From: Caryophanon sp036309765
Lineage (GTDB): Bacteria; Bacillota; Bacilli; Bacillales_A; Planococcaceae
Assembly (NCBI GenBank): GCA_036309765.1
Contig: JAXJTE010000168.1
Span: 50,195-114,194 of the forward strand
Direction: 5' to 3'
DNA length: 64,000 nucleotides
Positions within the stretch are counted from its first letter, which is position 1; each line of letters opens with the position of its first letter. Of the stretch, positions 24,100 to 33,561 are shown piece after piece. The notes under the pieces are model-generated. The model did no database searches, was not told the DNA's origin, and was given only the letters and a program-made list of their open reading frames with translations. A program made the position numbers and the translations under genes.

Positions 24100-26226
24100 T
24101 TATTTCTCCGCTACAATTTGCCCGTTTTGTAAGGATACCGTTAACGTTTCGCCTGGCACGACGTCTCCTTTTAACAGCTCGCGTGCGACAGCTGTTTCGA
24201 TGTAGCGTTGTACGAAGCGGCGCAGTGGTCGCGCACCGAATTGTGGGTCCATGCCTTCTTGTACGACGAAATCGATGACTGCTGGCTCAATCACGACCGT
24301 AATTTCTTGCTCGGCTACGCGGTTCACAAGTTGCTGCACATATTTCGCTGCAATGGCGTGGAAATGCGTTTGATCTAATGCGTGGAACAGCACGATGTCG
24401 TCCATGCGGTTTAATAGCTCTGGCTTAAAGTGTAAGCGCAGCGCCTGCATCACTTGCCCTTCTACTGCCGGGTCGTGAATGTCGCCGTCCATTAAAAATT
24501 GTGAGCCGATGTTTGACGTTAAAATAACGACCGTGTTGCTGAAGTTTACTAAGCGTCCTTGGCTGTCCGTAATGCGTCCGTCATCTAAAATTTGCAGTAA
24601 AATGTTCGCCACGTCTGGGTGTGCTTTTTCAATTTCATCAAGCAGCACGACTGAATACGGGTTGCGACGTACCGCTTCCGTTAGCTGACCGCCCTCCTCA
24701 TAGCCGACGTAGCCTGGAGGTGCCCCGACTAAGCGCGAAACACTATGCTTTTCCATGTACTCAGACATGTCGATGCGAATGAAATGCTCCTCTGAATCAA
24801 ATAGCTGTGCAGCAAGTGCCTTCGCAAGCTCCGTTTTACCAACACCAGTTGGACCGAGGAATAGGAATGAGCCAATTGGTTTTGTCGGGTCTTTAATACC
24901 TGCACGCGCACGCCATACCGCTTCTGTTACGAGCTGCACCGCATTGTCTTGCCCTACGACGCGCTCTTGTAGCGTTTCTTTTAGGCGAAGCAGCTTCTCG
25001 CGCTCCCCTTCAACAAGCTTCGTTACTGGAATGCCTGTCCAGCGAGCGACGATGTTTGCCACTTCCTCCGCCGTTACTTCCTCACGTAAAATGCGGTTGT
25101 CACTCGTTTCCGCAATTTGCTTCTCAAGCTCAGCAATATCCGCTTCAAGCTTCGGAATTTTACTATATTGTAGCTCGGCTGCTTTGTTGTAGTCACCGCG
25201 CATTTGAGCATCTTCTGAATCGCGGCGCAGTTTATCGAGCTGCTCGCGCTTTTTCTGAAGCGTTTGAATGCCATCTTTTTCAAGCTTCCATTGGTTGCGC
25301 ATTCCTTCAGATGACTGTTTTAATTTCGCTAACTCATCGCGTAGCTTTTCAAGGCGTTTTTTCGACGCGTCGTCTTTTTCTTTCTTTAACGCTTGCTCCT
25401 CAATTTCAAGCTGCATGATGCGTCGTGTTACCGCATCGAGTTCCTGTGGCATCGAGTCGATTTCTGTACGAATCATCGCGCACGCCTCGTCGATTAAGTC
25501 GATTGCTTTGTCTGGTAAGAAGCGCTCTGTAATATAACGGTCTGAAAGCTGTGCTGCTGCTACGATTGCGCGGTCATGAATGCGCACACCGTGATGAAGC
25601 TCGAAGCGTTCCTTTAAGCCACGTAAAATTGAAATCGCATCTTCTACAGATGGTTCGCGCACAAGCACTTGCTGGAATCGTCGCTCAAGCGCAGGGTCTT
25701 TTTCGATATACATACGGTACTCGTCAAGCGTCGTTGCCCCGATGCATTTTAACTCACCACGCGCAAGCATCGGCTTTAACATATTGCCAGCATCCATTGC
25801 GCCGTCCGTTTTCCCTGCTCCGACGATTGTATGAATTTCATCGATAAATAAAATGATGCGTCCGTCTGCGTCCTTTACTTCCTTTAATACGCCCTTTAAA
25901 CGCTCCTCGAACTGCCCACGATAGCTTGCACCTGCAATAAGTGCTGACATATCAAGCTCGTACAATACGCAGTCCTTTAATCCTTCAGGTACGTCACCTT
26001 TGACGATGCGCTGTGCTAACCCTTCAACGATCGCTGTTTTACCGACACCGGGCTCACCGATTAATACCGGATTGTTTTTCGTTTTGCGTGATAAAATGCG
26101 AATGACGTTACGAATTTCCTCGTCGCGCCCGATGACTGGATCCATCTTGCCGTTTTTAACTTCTTTTATTAAATTGCGTGCAAATTGCTCTAAAGGTTTA
26201 CCGTTATCTGTTTGTGTGAATTGCAT
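24100..26226 (-). CDS. clpB: chaperone ClpB lacking the N-terminal domain
   Basis: A 708-residue AAA+ disaggregase that threads aggregated proteins with help from DnaK. Two ATPase modules are intact: Walker A GEPGVGKT (57-64) with ILFIDEIH, and GPTGVGKT with VVLLDEIEKAH. Between them is the long coiled-coil M-domain (about 255-380) typical of ClpB, not ClpC or ClpE. The usual 150-residue Clp_N domain is absent: the protein begins MQFTQTDNGK, shortly before the first ATPase. The start is firm, because AGGAGGG, a CtsR box and a full promoter lie immediately upstream and would fall inside any longer frame. Normal ClpB is about 860 residues, made together with a short form. Confidence 0.94.
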   Translation of the reverse strand: MQFTQTDNGKPLEQFARNLIKEVKNGKMDPVIGRDEEIRNVIRILSRKTKNNPVLIGEPGVGKTAIVEGLAQRIVKGDVPEGLKDCVLYELDMSALIAGASYRGQFEERLKGVLKEVKDADGRIILFIDEIHTIVGAGKTDGAMDAGNMLKPMLARGELKCIGATTLDEYRMYIEKDPALERRFQQVLVREPSVEDAISILRGLKERFELHHGVRIHDRAIVAAAQLSDRYITERFLPDKAIDLIDEACAMIRTEIDSMPQELDAVTRRIMQLEIEEQALKKEKDDASKKRLEKLRDELAKLKQSSEGMRNQWKLEKDGIQTLQKKREQLDKLRRDSEDAQMRGDYNKAAELQYSKIPKLEADIAELEKQIAETSDNRILREEVTAEEVANIVARWTGIPVTKLVEGEREKLLRLKETLQERVVGQDNAVQLVTEAVWRARAGIKDPTKPIGSFLFLGPTGVGKTELAKALAAQLFDSEEHFIRIDMSEYMEKHSVSRLVGAPPGYVGYEEGGQLTEAVRRNPYSVVLLDEIEKAHPDVANILLQILDDGRITDSQGRLVNFSNTVVILTSNIGSQFLMDGDIHDPAVEGQVMQALRLHFKPELLNRMDDIVLFHALDQTHFHAIAAKYVQQLVNRVAEQEITVVIEPAVIDFVVQEGMDPQFGARPLRRFVQRYIETAVARELLKGDVVPGETLTVSLQNGQIVAEK

Positions 26227-26248
26227 AATAAAGCCCTCCTCATAAAAG

Positions 26249-26265
26249 TTTGACCATCTTTGACT
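26249..26265 (-). promoter_or_regulatory. CtsR operator of clpB
   Basis: On the minus strand AGTCAAA-GAT-GGTCAAA, the tandem heptad of the class III heat-shock repressor CtsR, with one change from the ideal. It lies just after the -10. Confidence 0.92.
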
Positions 26266-26271
26266 AATTTG

Positions 26272-26300
26272 ATTATATGACGATGCTTTTGTTTTTGCAA
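26272..26300 (-). promoter_or_regulatory. sigma-A promoter of clpB
   Basis: On the minus strand -35 TTGCAA (26295-26300), 17-bp spacer, -10 TATAAT (26272-26277). Confidence 0.85.
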
Positions 26301-26322
26301 AGAATTGCACACATTTTTTGCA

Positions 26323-26352
26323 CAAAAAAATGAGCCCATTGATTGGACTCAT
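26323..26352 (-). terminator. intrinsic terminator after the sufT-like gene
   Basis: On the minus strand ATGAGTCCA / TGGGCTCAT stem, 5-base loop, seven T. Confidence 0.87.
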
Positions 26353-26364
26353 CTCGTATAGTGA

Positions 26365-26676
26365 TTAACGTACACCTAATGCCATTTTCGCATAGCGGCT
26401 CATCATATCTTTTGACCAGCCTGGCTGCCAAACGATGTTTACTTCTGTATCTTTTACTTCTGGTAATTCAGCAAGCGCTGTTTTTACTTGGTCAACAATT
26501 ACTGGTCCAAGTGGGCAACCCATTGACGTTAATGTCATCGTTACCGTTGCGACACCTGCATCGTCTAAATCTACATCATATACTAAACCTAAGTTTACGA
26601 TGTCAATCCCTAACTCAGGGTCAATTACGTTTTCTAAAGCACTCATCATGCTGTCTTTCATATCTTGATCAATCAT
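26365..26676 (-). CDS. yitW: SufT-like iron-sulfur assembly factor (YitW-type, DUF59/MIP18)
   Basis: A 103-residue MIP18-family protein. ENVIDPELGIDIVNLGLVYDV and TSMGCPLGP with its conserved Cys are family hallmarks. Members help mature Fe-S proteins. AAGGGAG is eight bases before the ATG. Monocistronic between two terminator/promoter regions. Confidence 0.9.
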   Translation of the reverse strand: MIDQDMKDSMMSALENVIDPELGIDIVNLGLVYDVDLDDAGVATVTMTLTSMGCPLGPVIVDQVKTALAELPEVKDTEVNIVWQPGWSKDMMSRYAKMALGVR

Positions 26677-26828
26677 GTGAAAAGCTCCCTTCTATCTATC
26701 CATTGACGGTGGCTCATTCAAACCTCGTCGTGTGTAGCTCTATCATATCAAATGTACACGGTGCTTGCCACTTAGCTGTTTGAAAATGCTGTATTTTTGC
26801 CAAAATGGACAGCACATACATCGTTTTT

Positions 26829-26857
26829 TTGACGAAATGTACGAACAGCCGTAAACT
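26829..26857 (+). promoter_or_regulatory. sigma-A promoter of the HAD gene
   Basis: -35 TTGACG (26829-26834), 17-bp spacer, -10 TAAACT (26852-26857), 25 bp before the start codon. Confidence 0.75.
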
Positions 26858-26882
26858 AAAAAGATATGGAAGGGAGATTTGT

Positions 26883-27689
26883 ATGCAAAAGCACTTAGTC
26901 GTACTGGATTTAGACGGTACGTTATTAACGAACGACAAAACAATCGCACAACAAACGAAACAAACACTATTACAAGCAAAGGATGCAGGTCACCACGTCA
27001 TGATTGCGACCGGGCGACCGTACCGCGCGAGTGCCCCGTTTTATGAGGAGCTTGGTCTTGTAACACCAATCGTCAACTTTAACGGCGCATTCGTGCATCA
27101 TCCATTTAATACAAACTGGCAAACGTTCCATCAGCCAATCGATTTATCGGTCGTACACGATGTCGTTTCGTCTATTCACGCGTATGAATACGAAAATTTA
27201 CTCGCTGAAATTAAGGACGACGTATACATTCACCGTGAGGACCAATGGATGTCGCCGCTTTATTCAATGGGCAATCCACTCATTCGCATTGGCGATTTAC
27301 GCGACACATTGCCAGCAGATCCAACATCGCTGCTCATTTCGGCGAATGAACGAAACGTGCCAATCATTCGTAACCATTTACAAGCGGTGCATGCGGAAGT
27401 CATTGAGCATCGTCGCTGGGGCGCACCATTCCCACTGATTGAAATCGTCAAAAAAGGGTTAAATAAAGCGGTCGGCATCGATTTAGTCGCAAAGGAGCTT
27501 GGCATTCCACGCGAGCGCATTATCGCATTTGGAGATGAAGATAATGACCTTGAAATGCTTGAGTACGCAGGCGTTGGTGTCGCAATGGGCAACGCGATCG
27601 ATTCTGTCAAAAACATCGCGAATGAAATTACATTATCGAATGAAGAAAATGGCATCGCGGTCATATTGCAGGAGCGTTTAAAACTATAA
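26883..27689 (+). CDS. yitU: Cof-type HAD phosphatase (YitU-like)
   Basis: A 268-residue cytoplasmic phosphatase of the Cof/HAD IIB group. Motif I is VVLDLDGTLLT with the nucleophile Asp; motif II IATGRP; motif IV AFGDEDNDLEML. The cap domain is about 85-190. In B. subtilis YitU acts on flavin precursor phosphates; whether this copy does is inferred. The ATG at 26883 has GAAGGGAG upstream, and the longer frame overlaps the promoter. The DegV gene follows after about 30 bp. Confidence 0.88.
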   Translation: MQKHLVVLDLDGTLLTNDKTIAQQTKQTLLQAKDAGHHVMIATGRPYRASAPFYEELGLVTPIVNFNGAFVHHPFNTNWQTFHQPIDLSVVHDVVSSIHAYEYENLLAEIKDDVYIHREDQWMSPLYSMGNPLIRIGDLRDTLPADPTSLLISANERNVPIIRNHLQAVHAEVIEHRRWGAPFPLIEIVKKGLNKAVGIDLVAKELGIPRERIIAFGDEDNDLEMLEYAGVGVAMGNAIDSVKNIANEITLSNEENGIAVILQERLKL

Positions 27690-27719
27690 GTTACCCACGT
27701 CTTGAAGGGAGAAAACTGT

Positions 27720-28595
27720 ATGAGGCTATTTGCAGATAGTGGCTGTGATTTGCCACTCGCATTTTTACAAGACTATAACGTCACACTGTTCCCGCTCGTC
27801 GTCGAGTTAAATGGCGAAACGTATCGTGATATGCTCGATATTCGCGCTGAGGAAGTGTATGACGCGATTCGTGAAGGTGCAACACCGCGCACGCATCAAA
27901 CACCGTCAAACATTTTGTATGAAGCGTTCCACGAGCTAGCGAAAAGTGAAGAAGACGGTGTATACATTACATTTTCGAGCAATTTATCTGGCATGTATGA
28001 GGAAGCGGTAAACATTAAACAACAGCTTATTCAACAATACCCAGGCTTTCATTTAGAAATTATCGATTCACAATGCGCGTCACTCGGCTATGGTCTACTC
28101 GTCGATAAGGCAGCACGCATGAACGAGGAAGGCTACTCCGCATGTGAAATCGTAAAGGAAGTAAAGCGCCGCATGGAAAGCATGGTGCAACTGCTCGTTG
28201 TCGATGATTTACATTACTTAGCAAAAGGTGGTCGCCTATCAAAAGCAGGTGCATTCGTCGGCGAGCTGCTGTCGATCAACCCGATTTTCGAAATGAAAAA
28301 CGGCAAGCTGCTTGAAATTGAACGTGTGCGCGGTCGCCAAAAAGCGATGCAACGTATGCTCGATTTACTCGAAACGCGCTGCACGAATTTGAGCAATCAA
28401 GTTATTTGTATTAGCCATGCAGACGATGTAAAATTCGCTGCCGAGCTAAAAAAAGTCGTCGAGACACGCTTTCGCCCACGCAAAGTTGGCATTGCAATGA
28501 TTGGCTCATCAGTCGGCTGTCATACAGGACCTGATGCAATCGCTTTGTTTGCGCTCGACGAATCATACTACACGCATATTGAACATCATTTATAA
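27720..28595 (+). CDS. DegV family fatty-acid-binding protein
   Basis: A 291-residue DegV protein. The N-terminal DSGCDLP, TFSSNLSGMYEEA and the central DDLHYLAKGGRLSKAGA motif are as in family members, which hold a fatty acid and in some species serve as FakB subunits of fatty acid kinase. Start ATG at 27720 follows GAAGGGAG. Probably in one transcript with the HAD gene; B. subtilis YitS is a likely counterpart. Confidence 0.9.
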   Translation: MRLFADSGCDLPLAFLQDYNVTLFPLVVELNGETYRDMLDIRAEEVYDAIREGATPRTHQTPSNILYEAFHELAKSEEDGVYITFSSNLSGMYEEAVNIKQQLIQQYPGFHLEIIDSQCASLGYGLLVDKAARMNEEGYSACEIVKEVKRRMESMVQLLVVDDLHYLAKGGRLSKAGAFVGELLSINPIFEMKNGKLLEIERVRGRQKAMQRMLDLLETRCTNLSNQVICISHADDVKFAAELKKVVETRFRPRKVGIAMIGSSVGCHTGPDAIALFALDESYYTHIEHHL

Positions 28596-28598
28596 CAT

Positions 28599-28645
28599 AA
28601 AAAAGGGGAGCACGACCGTCACTTGGACGATCGTACTCCCCTTTC
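28599..28645. terminator. bidirectional terminator between degV-type gene and oppA
   Basis: GC-rich stem AAAGGGGAG...CTCCCCTTT with inner ACGA/TCGT pairing; six T on the minus strand and three on the plus. Confidence 0.85.
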
Positions 28646-28656
28646 ATATGCCGTTA

Positions 28657-30477
28657 TTATTTAATTGGCGCGTCTGCTGTTAACTGTACATCTTCTAAAC
28701 CTAAGTCAGATGTGTAGTCGATTGAGAAGTTTTTCACACGTTTGTTTACTGGTGTAATTTCTAAACGGTTGTTCATTGGGATAACTGGCGCTTCTTCAGC
28801 CATTAATTCTTCCCAAGCAAGTAATTTCTCTTTACGGAAGTCCGTATCGAATGCTTCTGGAGAATCGATTGCTACAAGTAGCTCTTGAGATTCTTCTGTT
28901 GCAAAGCGAGAGAAGTTAAACGCTGCGTCGTTAGAGTATAAGCCCATTGGAGATGGGTTCGTACCTGTACCCCATGCACCCATGAAGATGTCGATTTCTG
29001 GATCATCCGCTTGTACTTTATCGTAGAATGCGTTGAACTCGATTGAACGACCTGTCGTTAACGTTACGTTTAAGCCAACATCAGCCCAGTTTTGTAACCA
29101 GTATTGTGTAATTTGCTCAGCGATATCATCACCTGACATTGTCGCTAAACGAATTTCTAATGGGTTGCCGTCTTTATCTTCACGGATACCGTCACCATCT
29201 GTATCTACATAACCAGCTTCATCTAATAATTCCATCGCTTTTTCTGGGTCATATGTGTAACCAGGTAAGTCTGCGTTATGGAATGATGCGAATACTGGTG
29301 GAATGAATGAGTTTGCACGAGAGCGTAAGCCGTAGTAGTAAACATCTGATACTTCTTCAATGTTTAATGCGTAGCCCATTGCTTTACGTAAGTTTTTGTC
29401 AGCCATTTTCGCATTTGGATCCATTACTACTTGACCAGCTTCTGTATCCATTTTACCTAGCTTGAAGCCTAAGTAAGTGTATGCAAGTTCTTCACGTGCT
29501 AAAATTTCGATGTTTTCTAAGTTTTCGATTTGGTCATATTGTGTTGCGCCGAAGCCTACTGCCATATCGTACTCACCGTTTTGTAACGCTACTGCTGCTG
29601 AAGATGATGGTACAACTTTTACAACAACGCCATCAAGTTTTGGCTCGCCTTTCCAGTAGTGTTCATTTTTCACGTACTCTACAGACTCACCAGGAACGAT
29701 TTTGTTAATTTTGAATGGACCTAATGTTACAGGGTTTAAACGTACTGCATCATGTTCTACTAATTCTGCAACTGGAATGTCCTTAATGATGTGTGATGGC
29801 TCAGCGTAACCCCAAATACCAGCACCGATTGATGCGATCGCTGGAGAAACTTCTTTTAACGCAATTGTCATCGTCGTTTCGTCAACTTTTGTAATACCTG
29901 AAATTGTATCAGCCGTACCTGCATTGTACTCTTCAGCACCTACGATATTTTTGAAGTCTGCATCGTAACGTACGCCTGTGTAATCAGCGTGACCGATAAT
30001 TTCGTATGGTAACATTAAGTCTTCAATTTTAAGTGGCTCGCCGTCAGACCATTTTACGCCTTCACGAATTTTAATTGTGACAACTTTTGCTTCTTCGTCT
30101 ACTGACATTGACGCAATGCCTTCGTCAGTCGCTAAGAAGTCGCCATCTGTTTCGAATAATAAATTCGTCGTGTATTCCATTAAGTCTGCATCATAAGCAT
30201 CTTCATATAATGTCCATGAGAAGATCCCTTGGAAAGGAGATTGTGCTACTAATGCAACTTTTAACGTCCCGCCTTCGATTGCTTCAGCTGAGTTCGTCGT
30301 ATCTGTACCTAAAGTAGAACCGATATCTGTGCTGCCTTCATCTGTTTCTTCGTTTGTATTTTCCTCTGTGTCTGTACCTTCGTTTGTTGTTTCTTCTTCA
30401 TCACCGCAAGCTGCTAATACTAGCATTGAAGATAATGCAAGTGAAGATGCTACTGCCCATTTCTTTTTCGTCATCAT
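28657..30477 (-). CDS. oppA: oligopeptide ABC transporter substrate-binding lipoprotein
   Basis: A 606-residue SBP family 5 lipoprotein. The signal ends in the lipobox LVLAAC with Cys24; then comes a very acidic Glu/Thr/Asp linker to about residue 65 and the peptide-binding domain. GVKWSDGEPLKIEDLMLPYE and the later YDPEKAMELLDEAGY are family hallmarks. A DTDGDGIREDKDG loop (late middle) looks like an EF-hand-type calcium site, common in this subgroup. RBS GGGAGG is eight bases before the ATG. It is the last gene of the D-F-B-C-A operon, after a 230-bp gap that may hold its own start. Confidence 0.93.
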   Translation of the reverse strand: MMTKKKWAVASSLALSSMLVLAACGDEEETTNEGTDTEENTNEETDEGSTDIGSTLGTDTTNSAEAIEGGTLKVALVAQSPFQGIFSWTLYEDAYDADLMEYTTNLLFETDGDFLATDEGIASMSVDEEAKVVTIKIREGVKWSDGEPLKIEDLMLPYEIIGHADYTGVRYDADFKNIVGAEEYNAGTADTISGITKVDETTMTIALKEVSPAIASIGAGIWGYAEPSHIIKDIPVAELVEHDAVRLNPVTLGPFKINKIVPGESVEYVKNEHYWKGEPKLDGVVVKVVPSSSAAVALQNGEYDMAVGFGATQYDQIENLENIEILAREELAYTYLGFKLGKMDTEAGQVVMDPNAKMADKNLRKAMGYALNIEEVSDVYYYGLRSRANSFIPPVFASFHNADLPGYTYDPEKAMELLDEAGYVDTDGDGIREDKDGNPLEIRLATMSGDDIAEQITQYWLQNWADVGLNVTLTTGRSIEFNAFYDKVQADDPEIDIFMGAWGTGTNPSPMGLYSNDAAFNFSRFATEESQELLVAIDSPEAFDTDFRKEKLLAWEELMAEEAPVIPMNNRLEITPVNKRVKNFSIDYTSDLGLEDVQLTADAPIK

Positions 30478-30716
30478 ATTTATTTCCTCCCTTTTTTAAC
30501 TACCTGTATAATTGGACGCTTAATTTGTCCACTCATGCTATATACTGAACATAATTCACAAAGCATTTCGTGACACTAAGTAATTATGATAGTACCAAAG
30601 AAATTGTCATACCGCTACATTTTTTTACAAATAGCAATATATGAAATGTTCTGTACTTTTAGAATAAATGTCTTATACGAGAATATTTTAAACTCGCATA
30701 AGAACATTGTAACATA
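30478..30716 (-). other. gap between the permease gene and oppA
   Basis: AT-rich 239 bp within the opp operon. No strong terminator is visible. Several -10-like words occur but none with a good -35, so an extra oppA promoter or an mRNA processing site is possible but not shown. Confidence 0.4.
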
Positions 30717-31613
30717 TTATCCTAGGCGTTGTTTAGCGTCGGCCGAACGACGTAACGCTTGACCAATATAGTTGATGCTTAACATTAATAATAAAATTAA
30801 AATCGAAGCAGGTAACCATACCCACCATTTACTCGATAAAACGAGCGGATTATTCGCATAACTTACAAGCGTTCCGAGCGATGGTGTTGATGGTGGTAAA
30901 CCGAAGCCTAAGTATGAAAGCCCCGTCTCTATCCCTACATTACCCGCAAAGTTTAATGTTAACTCCACAATAATGATCGAACTTAAATTTGGCATAATTT
31001 TACCAAAAATAATTTTAAAGTCGCTCGTACCTAACGTTTTTGAGGCGTTTACGTAGTCGCGCTTACTTTCAGATAACGCTTTCGAACGAACGAGACGCGC
31101 TGTTCCCGTCCATAAAAATAAGCTCATAATTAAAACGAACGTCAGCACCGTATATTTCGGAATAATTGTTACGAATACGATGATGATCATTAATTGTGGA
31201 ATTGTGATGAAGAAATCGATAATACGCATGAACATGTTATCGATAAAGCCACCGTAATAACCACATAATAAACCGATCACAACACCCGTTACACCTGTAA
31301 TGAACGTAATGGCAATCGCGATCGCAATCGAGTTACGAGCCCCGATAATTAACTGACCTAAAATGTCGCGTCCACCTTGGTCAGCTCCTAACCAGAATTT
31401 TTCTCCTGGCTCCGCAAACTTTTCGCGCAAGCTTACGCGCATAAGCTCCTGCTGGTCAATCATTGCCGCCCAAATGAAAATTGTCACAATCGCTACAACG
31501 AGCGCGATTAATGAAAAGAGCGCAATTTTATCTTTTTTAAACTCTCGAATAATAACCTGCATTCCTGTAGGCGGAGAGCTTACTACTTCTTCTTTCTTGT
31601 CTAATTGAACCAC
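30717..31613 (-). CDS. oppC: oligopeptide ABC transporter permease (OppC type)
   Basis: About 298 residues, six membrane segments. The EAA-like loop ALSESKRDYVNASKTLGTS and the N-terminal FKKDKIALFSLIALV typical of OppC/DppC are clear. The start is a GTG; the one at 31613 fits GAGAGGTG better, 31622 is an alternative. Partner of the next permease upstream. Confidence 0.9.
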   Translation of the reverse strand: MVQLDKKEEVVSSPPTGMQVIIREFKKDKIALFSLIALVVAIVTIFIWAAMIDQQELMRVSLREKFAEPGEKFWLGADQGGRDILGQLIIGARNSIAIAIAITFITGVTGVVIGLLCGYYGGFIDNMFMRIIDFFITIPQLMIIIVFVTIIPKYTVLTFVLIMSLFLWTGTARLVRSKALSESKRDYVNASKTLGTSDFKIIFGKIMPNLSSIIIVELTLNFAGNVGIETGLSYLGFGLPPSTPSLGTLVSYANNPLVLSSKWWVWLPASILILLLMLSINYIGQALRRSADAKQRLG

Positions 31614-31648
31614 TGTTTTCACCTCTCCTTAACTTTTTTTAGTACGGC

Positions 31649-32611
31649 CTATTCAATCCTAATACGTGGGTCAACGATACTCATAATAATATCGGATAAT
31701 AGACTACCTAATAATGTTAAGAAGCCAAATAGCATTACTAACGCTGTGATAACTGAATAGTCACGAGAACCAATTGACGAAATGAATAACTGCCCCATAC
31801 CTGGGAAGCTGAAAATTGTTTCAATGAAAATCGAGCCGCCTAGTAAGCCTGTAATCGTGAAGCCTAAAAACGCAGCAATCGGTAATAATGAGTTACGGAA
31901 AATGTGACGCGTATATACTTTGCGCATCGGAATCCCTTTACTACGCGCTGTACGTACATAATCCTGTGCTTTCGCATCAATAATTTCTGAACGTAAAAAC
32001 TGAATGATCGACGTCGTACCTAAAATCGCATACGTAATCGCTGGCAGTAACATGTGATACATTTTACTCCATGCATAGCCGAACGTTCCTTGGTCATACT
32101 GCACGTCTACCGAGCCACCAGTTGGGAACCAGTTGAGCTTGTAGCCGAAGAAGTATAAAAAGATTAATGCGAGTACGAATGTCGGAATCGCATATGTTAC
32201 GAAACTATAAAGAATAATTGATTTATCTAACGCTGAGTTGCTATAGCGCCCTGCTAATACGCCGAGCGGAATTGCAATAATGTACAGTAAAATAACCGAA
32301 ATGAACGATAACCAGAACGTGTTTAACGCACGCTCACCGATTAACTTCGATACTTCCATTTTGTACGTATAAGACTTACCAAAATCCCCTTGCACCGCGT
32401 TGCCAATCCATCTTCCGTACTGCTCATACCACGGATCGTTTAGCCCTGCTTTTTCACGTAATTCTTCAATACGTGCTGGGTCTGTGTCTGGCGTAATCGA
32501 ACCAGTGAACGGGTCACCTGGCATGAACTGTGCCATGACGAAAATTAATAAGCTTAGGACGAAAAGCTGCGGAATCATGACTAAAAATCGACGTAATATC
32601 GTTTTCCACAT
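31649..32611 (-). CDS. oppB: oligopeptide ABC transporter permease (OppB type)
   Basis: A 320-residue inner membrane permease: N-terminal ILRRFLVMIPQLFVLSLLIF and the loop DYVRTARSKGIPMRKVYTRH are OppB/DppB signatures. AAGGGGG is ten bases before the ATG. It begins 2 bp after the oppF stop. Confidence 0.93.
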   Translation of the reverse strand: MWKTILRRFLVMIPQLFVLSLLIFVMAQFMPGDPFTGSITPDTDPARIEELREKAGLNDPWYEQYGRWIGNAVQGDFGKSYTYKMEVSKLIGERALNTFWLSFISVILLYIIAIPLGVLAGRYSNSALDKSIILYSFVTYAIPTFVLALIFLYFFGYKLNWFPTGGSVDVQYDQGTFGYAWSKMYHMLLPAITYAILGTTSIIQFLRSEIIDAKAQDYVRTARSKGIPMRKVYTRHIFRNSLLPIAAFLGFTITGLLGGSIFIETIFSFPGMGQLFISSIGSRDYSVITALVMLFGFLTLLGSLLSDIIMSIVDPRIRIE

Positions 32612-32613
32612 AA

Positions 32614-33561
32614 TTAAAACGCCCCCTTCGCTTTAGCTGCTACTAAGTGACCAGCTGAGCCTTCTACTGGCACTAAATCGTATACGCGGCCGTTTTCATC
32701 AAAGTAGTTTTTATGCTCTGCTTGGTAATGCTTCTCCACTTCGATGCGCTCGCGTTTACGCTCTGCACGACCGATTGGATTAACATCTGGAATGGCCGAT
32801 AATAGGCGCTTCGTATAAATGTGCTGTGGATTTTTGTAAATGTCCTCTTTAGAACCTGACTCTACGAAACGTCCACGATACATAATCGAAATGTGATCAC
32901 ACATATGCTTAACGACACCTAAGTCATGCGAGATGAATAAATAGCTTAAGCCGTATTCATTTTGAATGTCCTTCATGAAGTTTAGCACTTGTGCTTGTAC
33001 TGATAAATCAAGCGCTGAAACCGGTTCATCAGCGATAATTAATTTCGGATTTGTCGCAATCGCACGCGCAATACCTAAACGCTGCTTTTGTCCACCTGAG
33101 AACTCATGCGGATATTTTAGCTTCGCGTCCTCTGGCATGCCGACAATCGCTAATAGCTCGCTAATTTTTTTCTCTTCCTCAGCCGGTGTTAAGCTTAAAA
33201 AGTTATGAATCGGCTCTTGTAAAATTTCCTTCACGCGCTTACGTGGATTTAAGCTTGAATGCGAATCTTGGAAAATCATTTGAATTTCGCGGTTGTAGCT
33301 TGAACGACGATCGCTACGTTTATTCGTTACGTTTTCGCCTTCATAAACAATGTCACCGCTCGAAATTTTTTCTAAGCCGATAATCGATTTACCTGTCGTT
33401 GATTTGCCGCAGCCTGATTCGCCAACTAAGCCGTACGCTTTGCCGCGCTCGAACTCCATTGAAATGCCATCTACTGCATACACATTATCAACAACTGTAT
33501 TAAAGAAGCCACCGCGAATTGGGTAGTGCACTTTTAAATCGTTAATTTGCATAAAGCTCAT
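32614..33561 (-). CDS. oppF: oligopeptide ABC transporter ATP-binding protein (OppF type)
   Basis: A 315-residue ATPase. Walker A GESGCGKST, signature SGGQKQRLGIARA, Walker B LIIADEPVSALD, then the OppF/DppF C-terminal extension with HIYTKRLLSAIPDVNP. Its ATG overlaps the oppD stop by one base (TAATG). Confidence 0.94.
   Translation of the reverse strand: MSFMQINDLKVHYPIRGGFFNTVVDNVYAVDGISMEFERGKAYGLVGESGCGKSTTGKSIIGLEKISSGDIVYEGENVTNKRSDRRSSYNREIQMIFQDSHSSLNPRKRVKEILQEPIHNFLSLTPAEEEKKISELLAIVGMPEDAKLKYPHEFSGGQKQRLGIARAIATNPKLIIADEPVSALDLSVQAQVLNFMKDIQNEYGLSYLFISHDLGVVKHMCDHISIMYRGRFVESGSKEDIYKNPQHIYTKRLLSAIPDVNPIGRAERKRERIEVEKHYQAEHKNYFDENGRVYDLVPVEGSAGHLVAAKAKGAF

Noticed and set aside
26227..26352. 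In-frame 5' extension of clpB by 42 codons
   Set aside because: It would read through the promoter, CtsR box and an upstream terminator; it does not encode a Clp_N domain.
30559..30576. TTGTGAATTATG-type half palindrome upstream of oppA as a Rex/Fnr site
   Set aside because: Only one good half site and no second half at the correct spacing.
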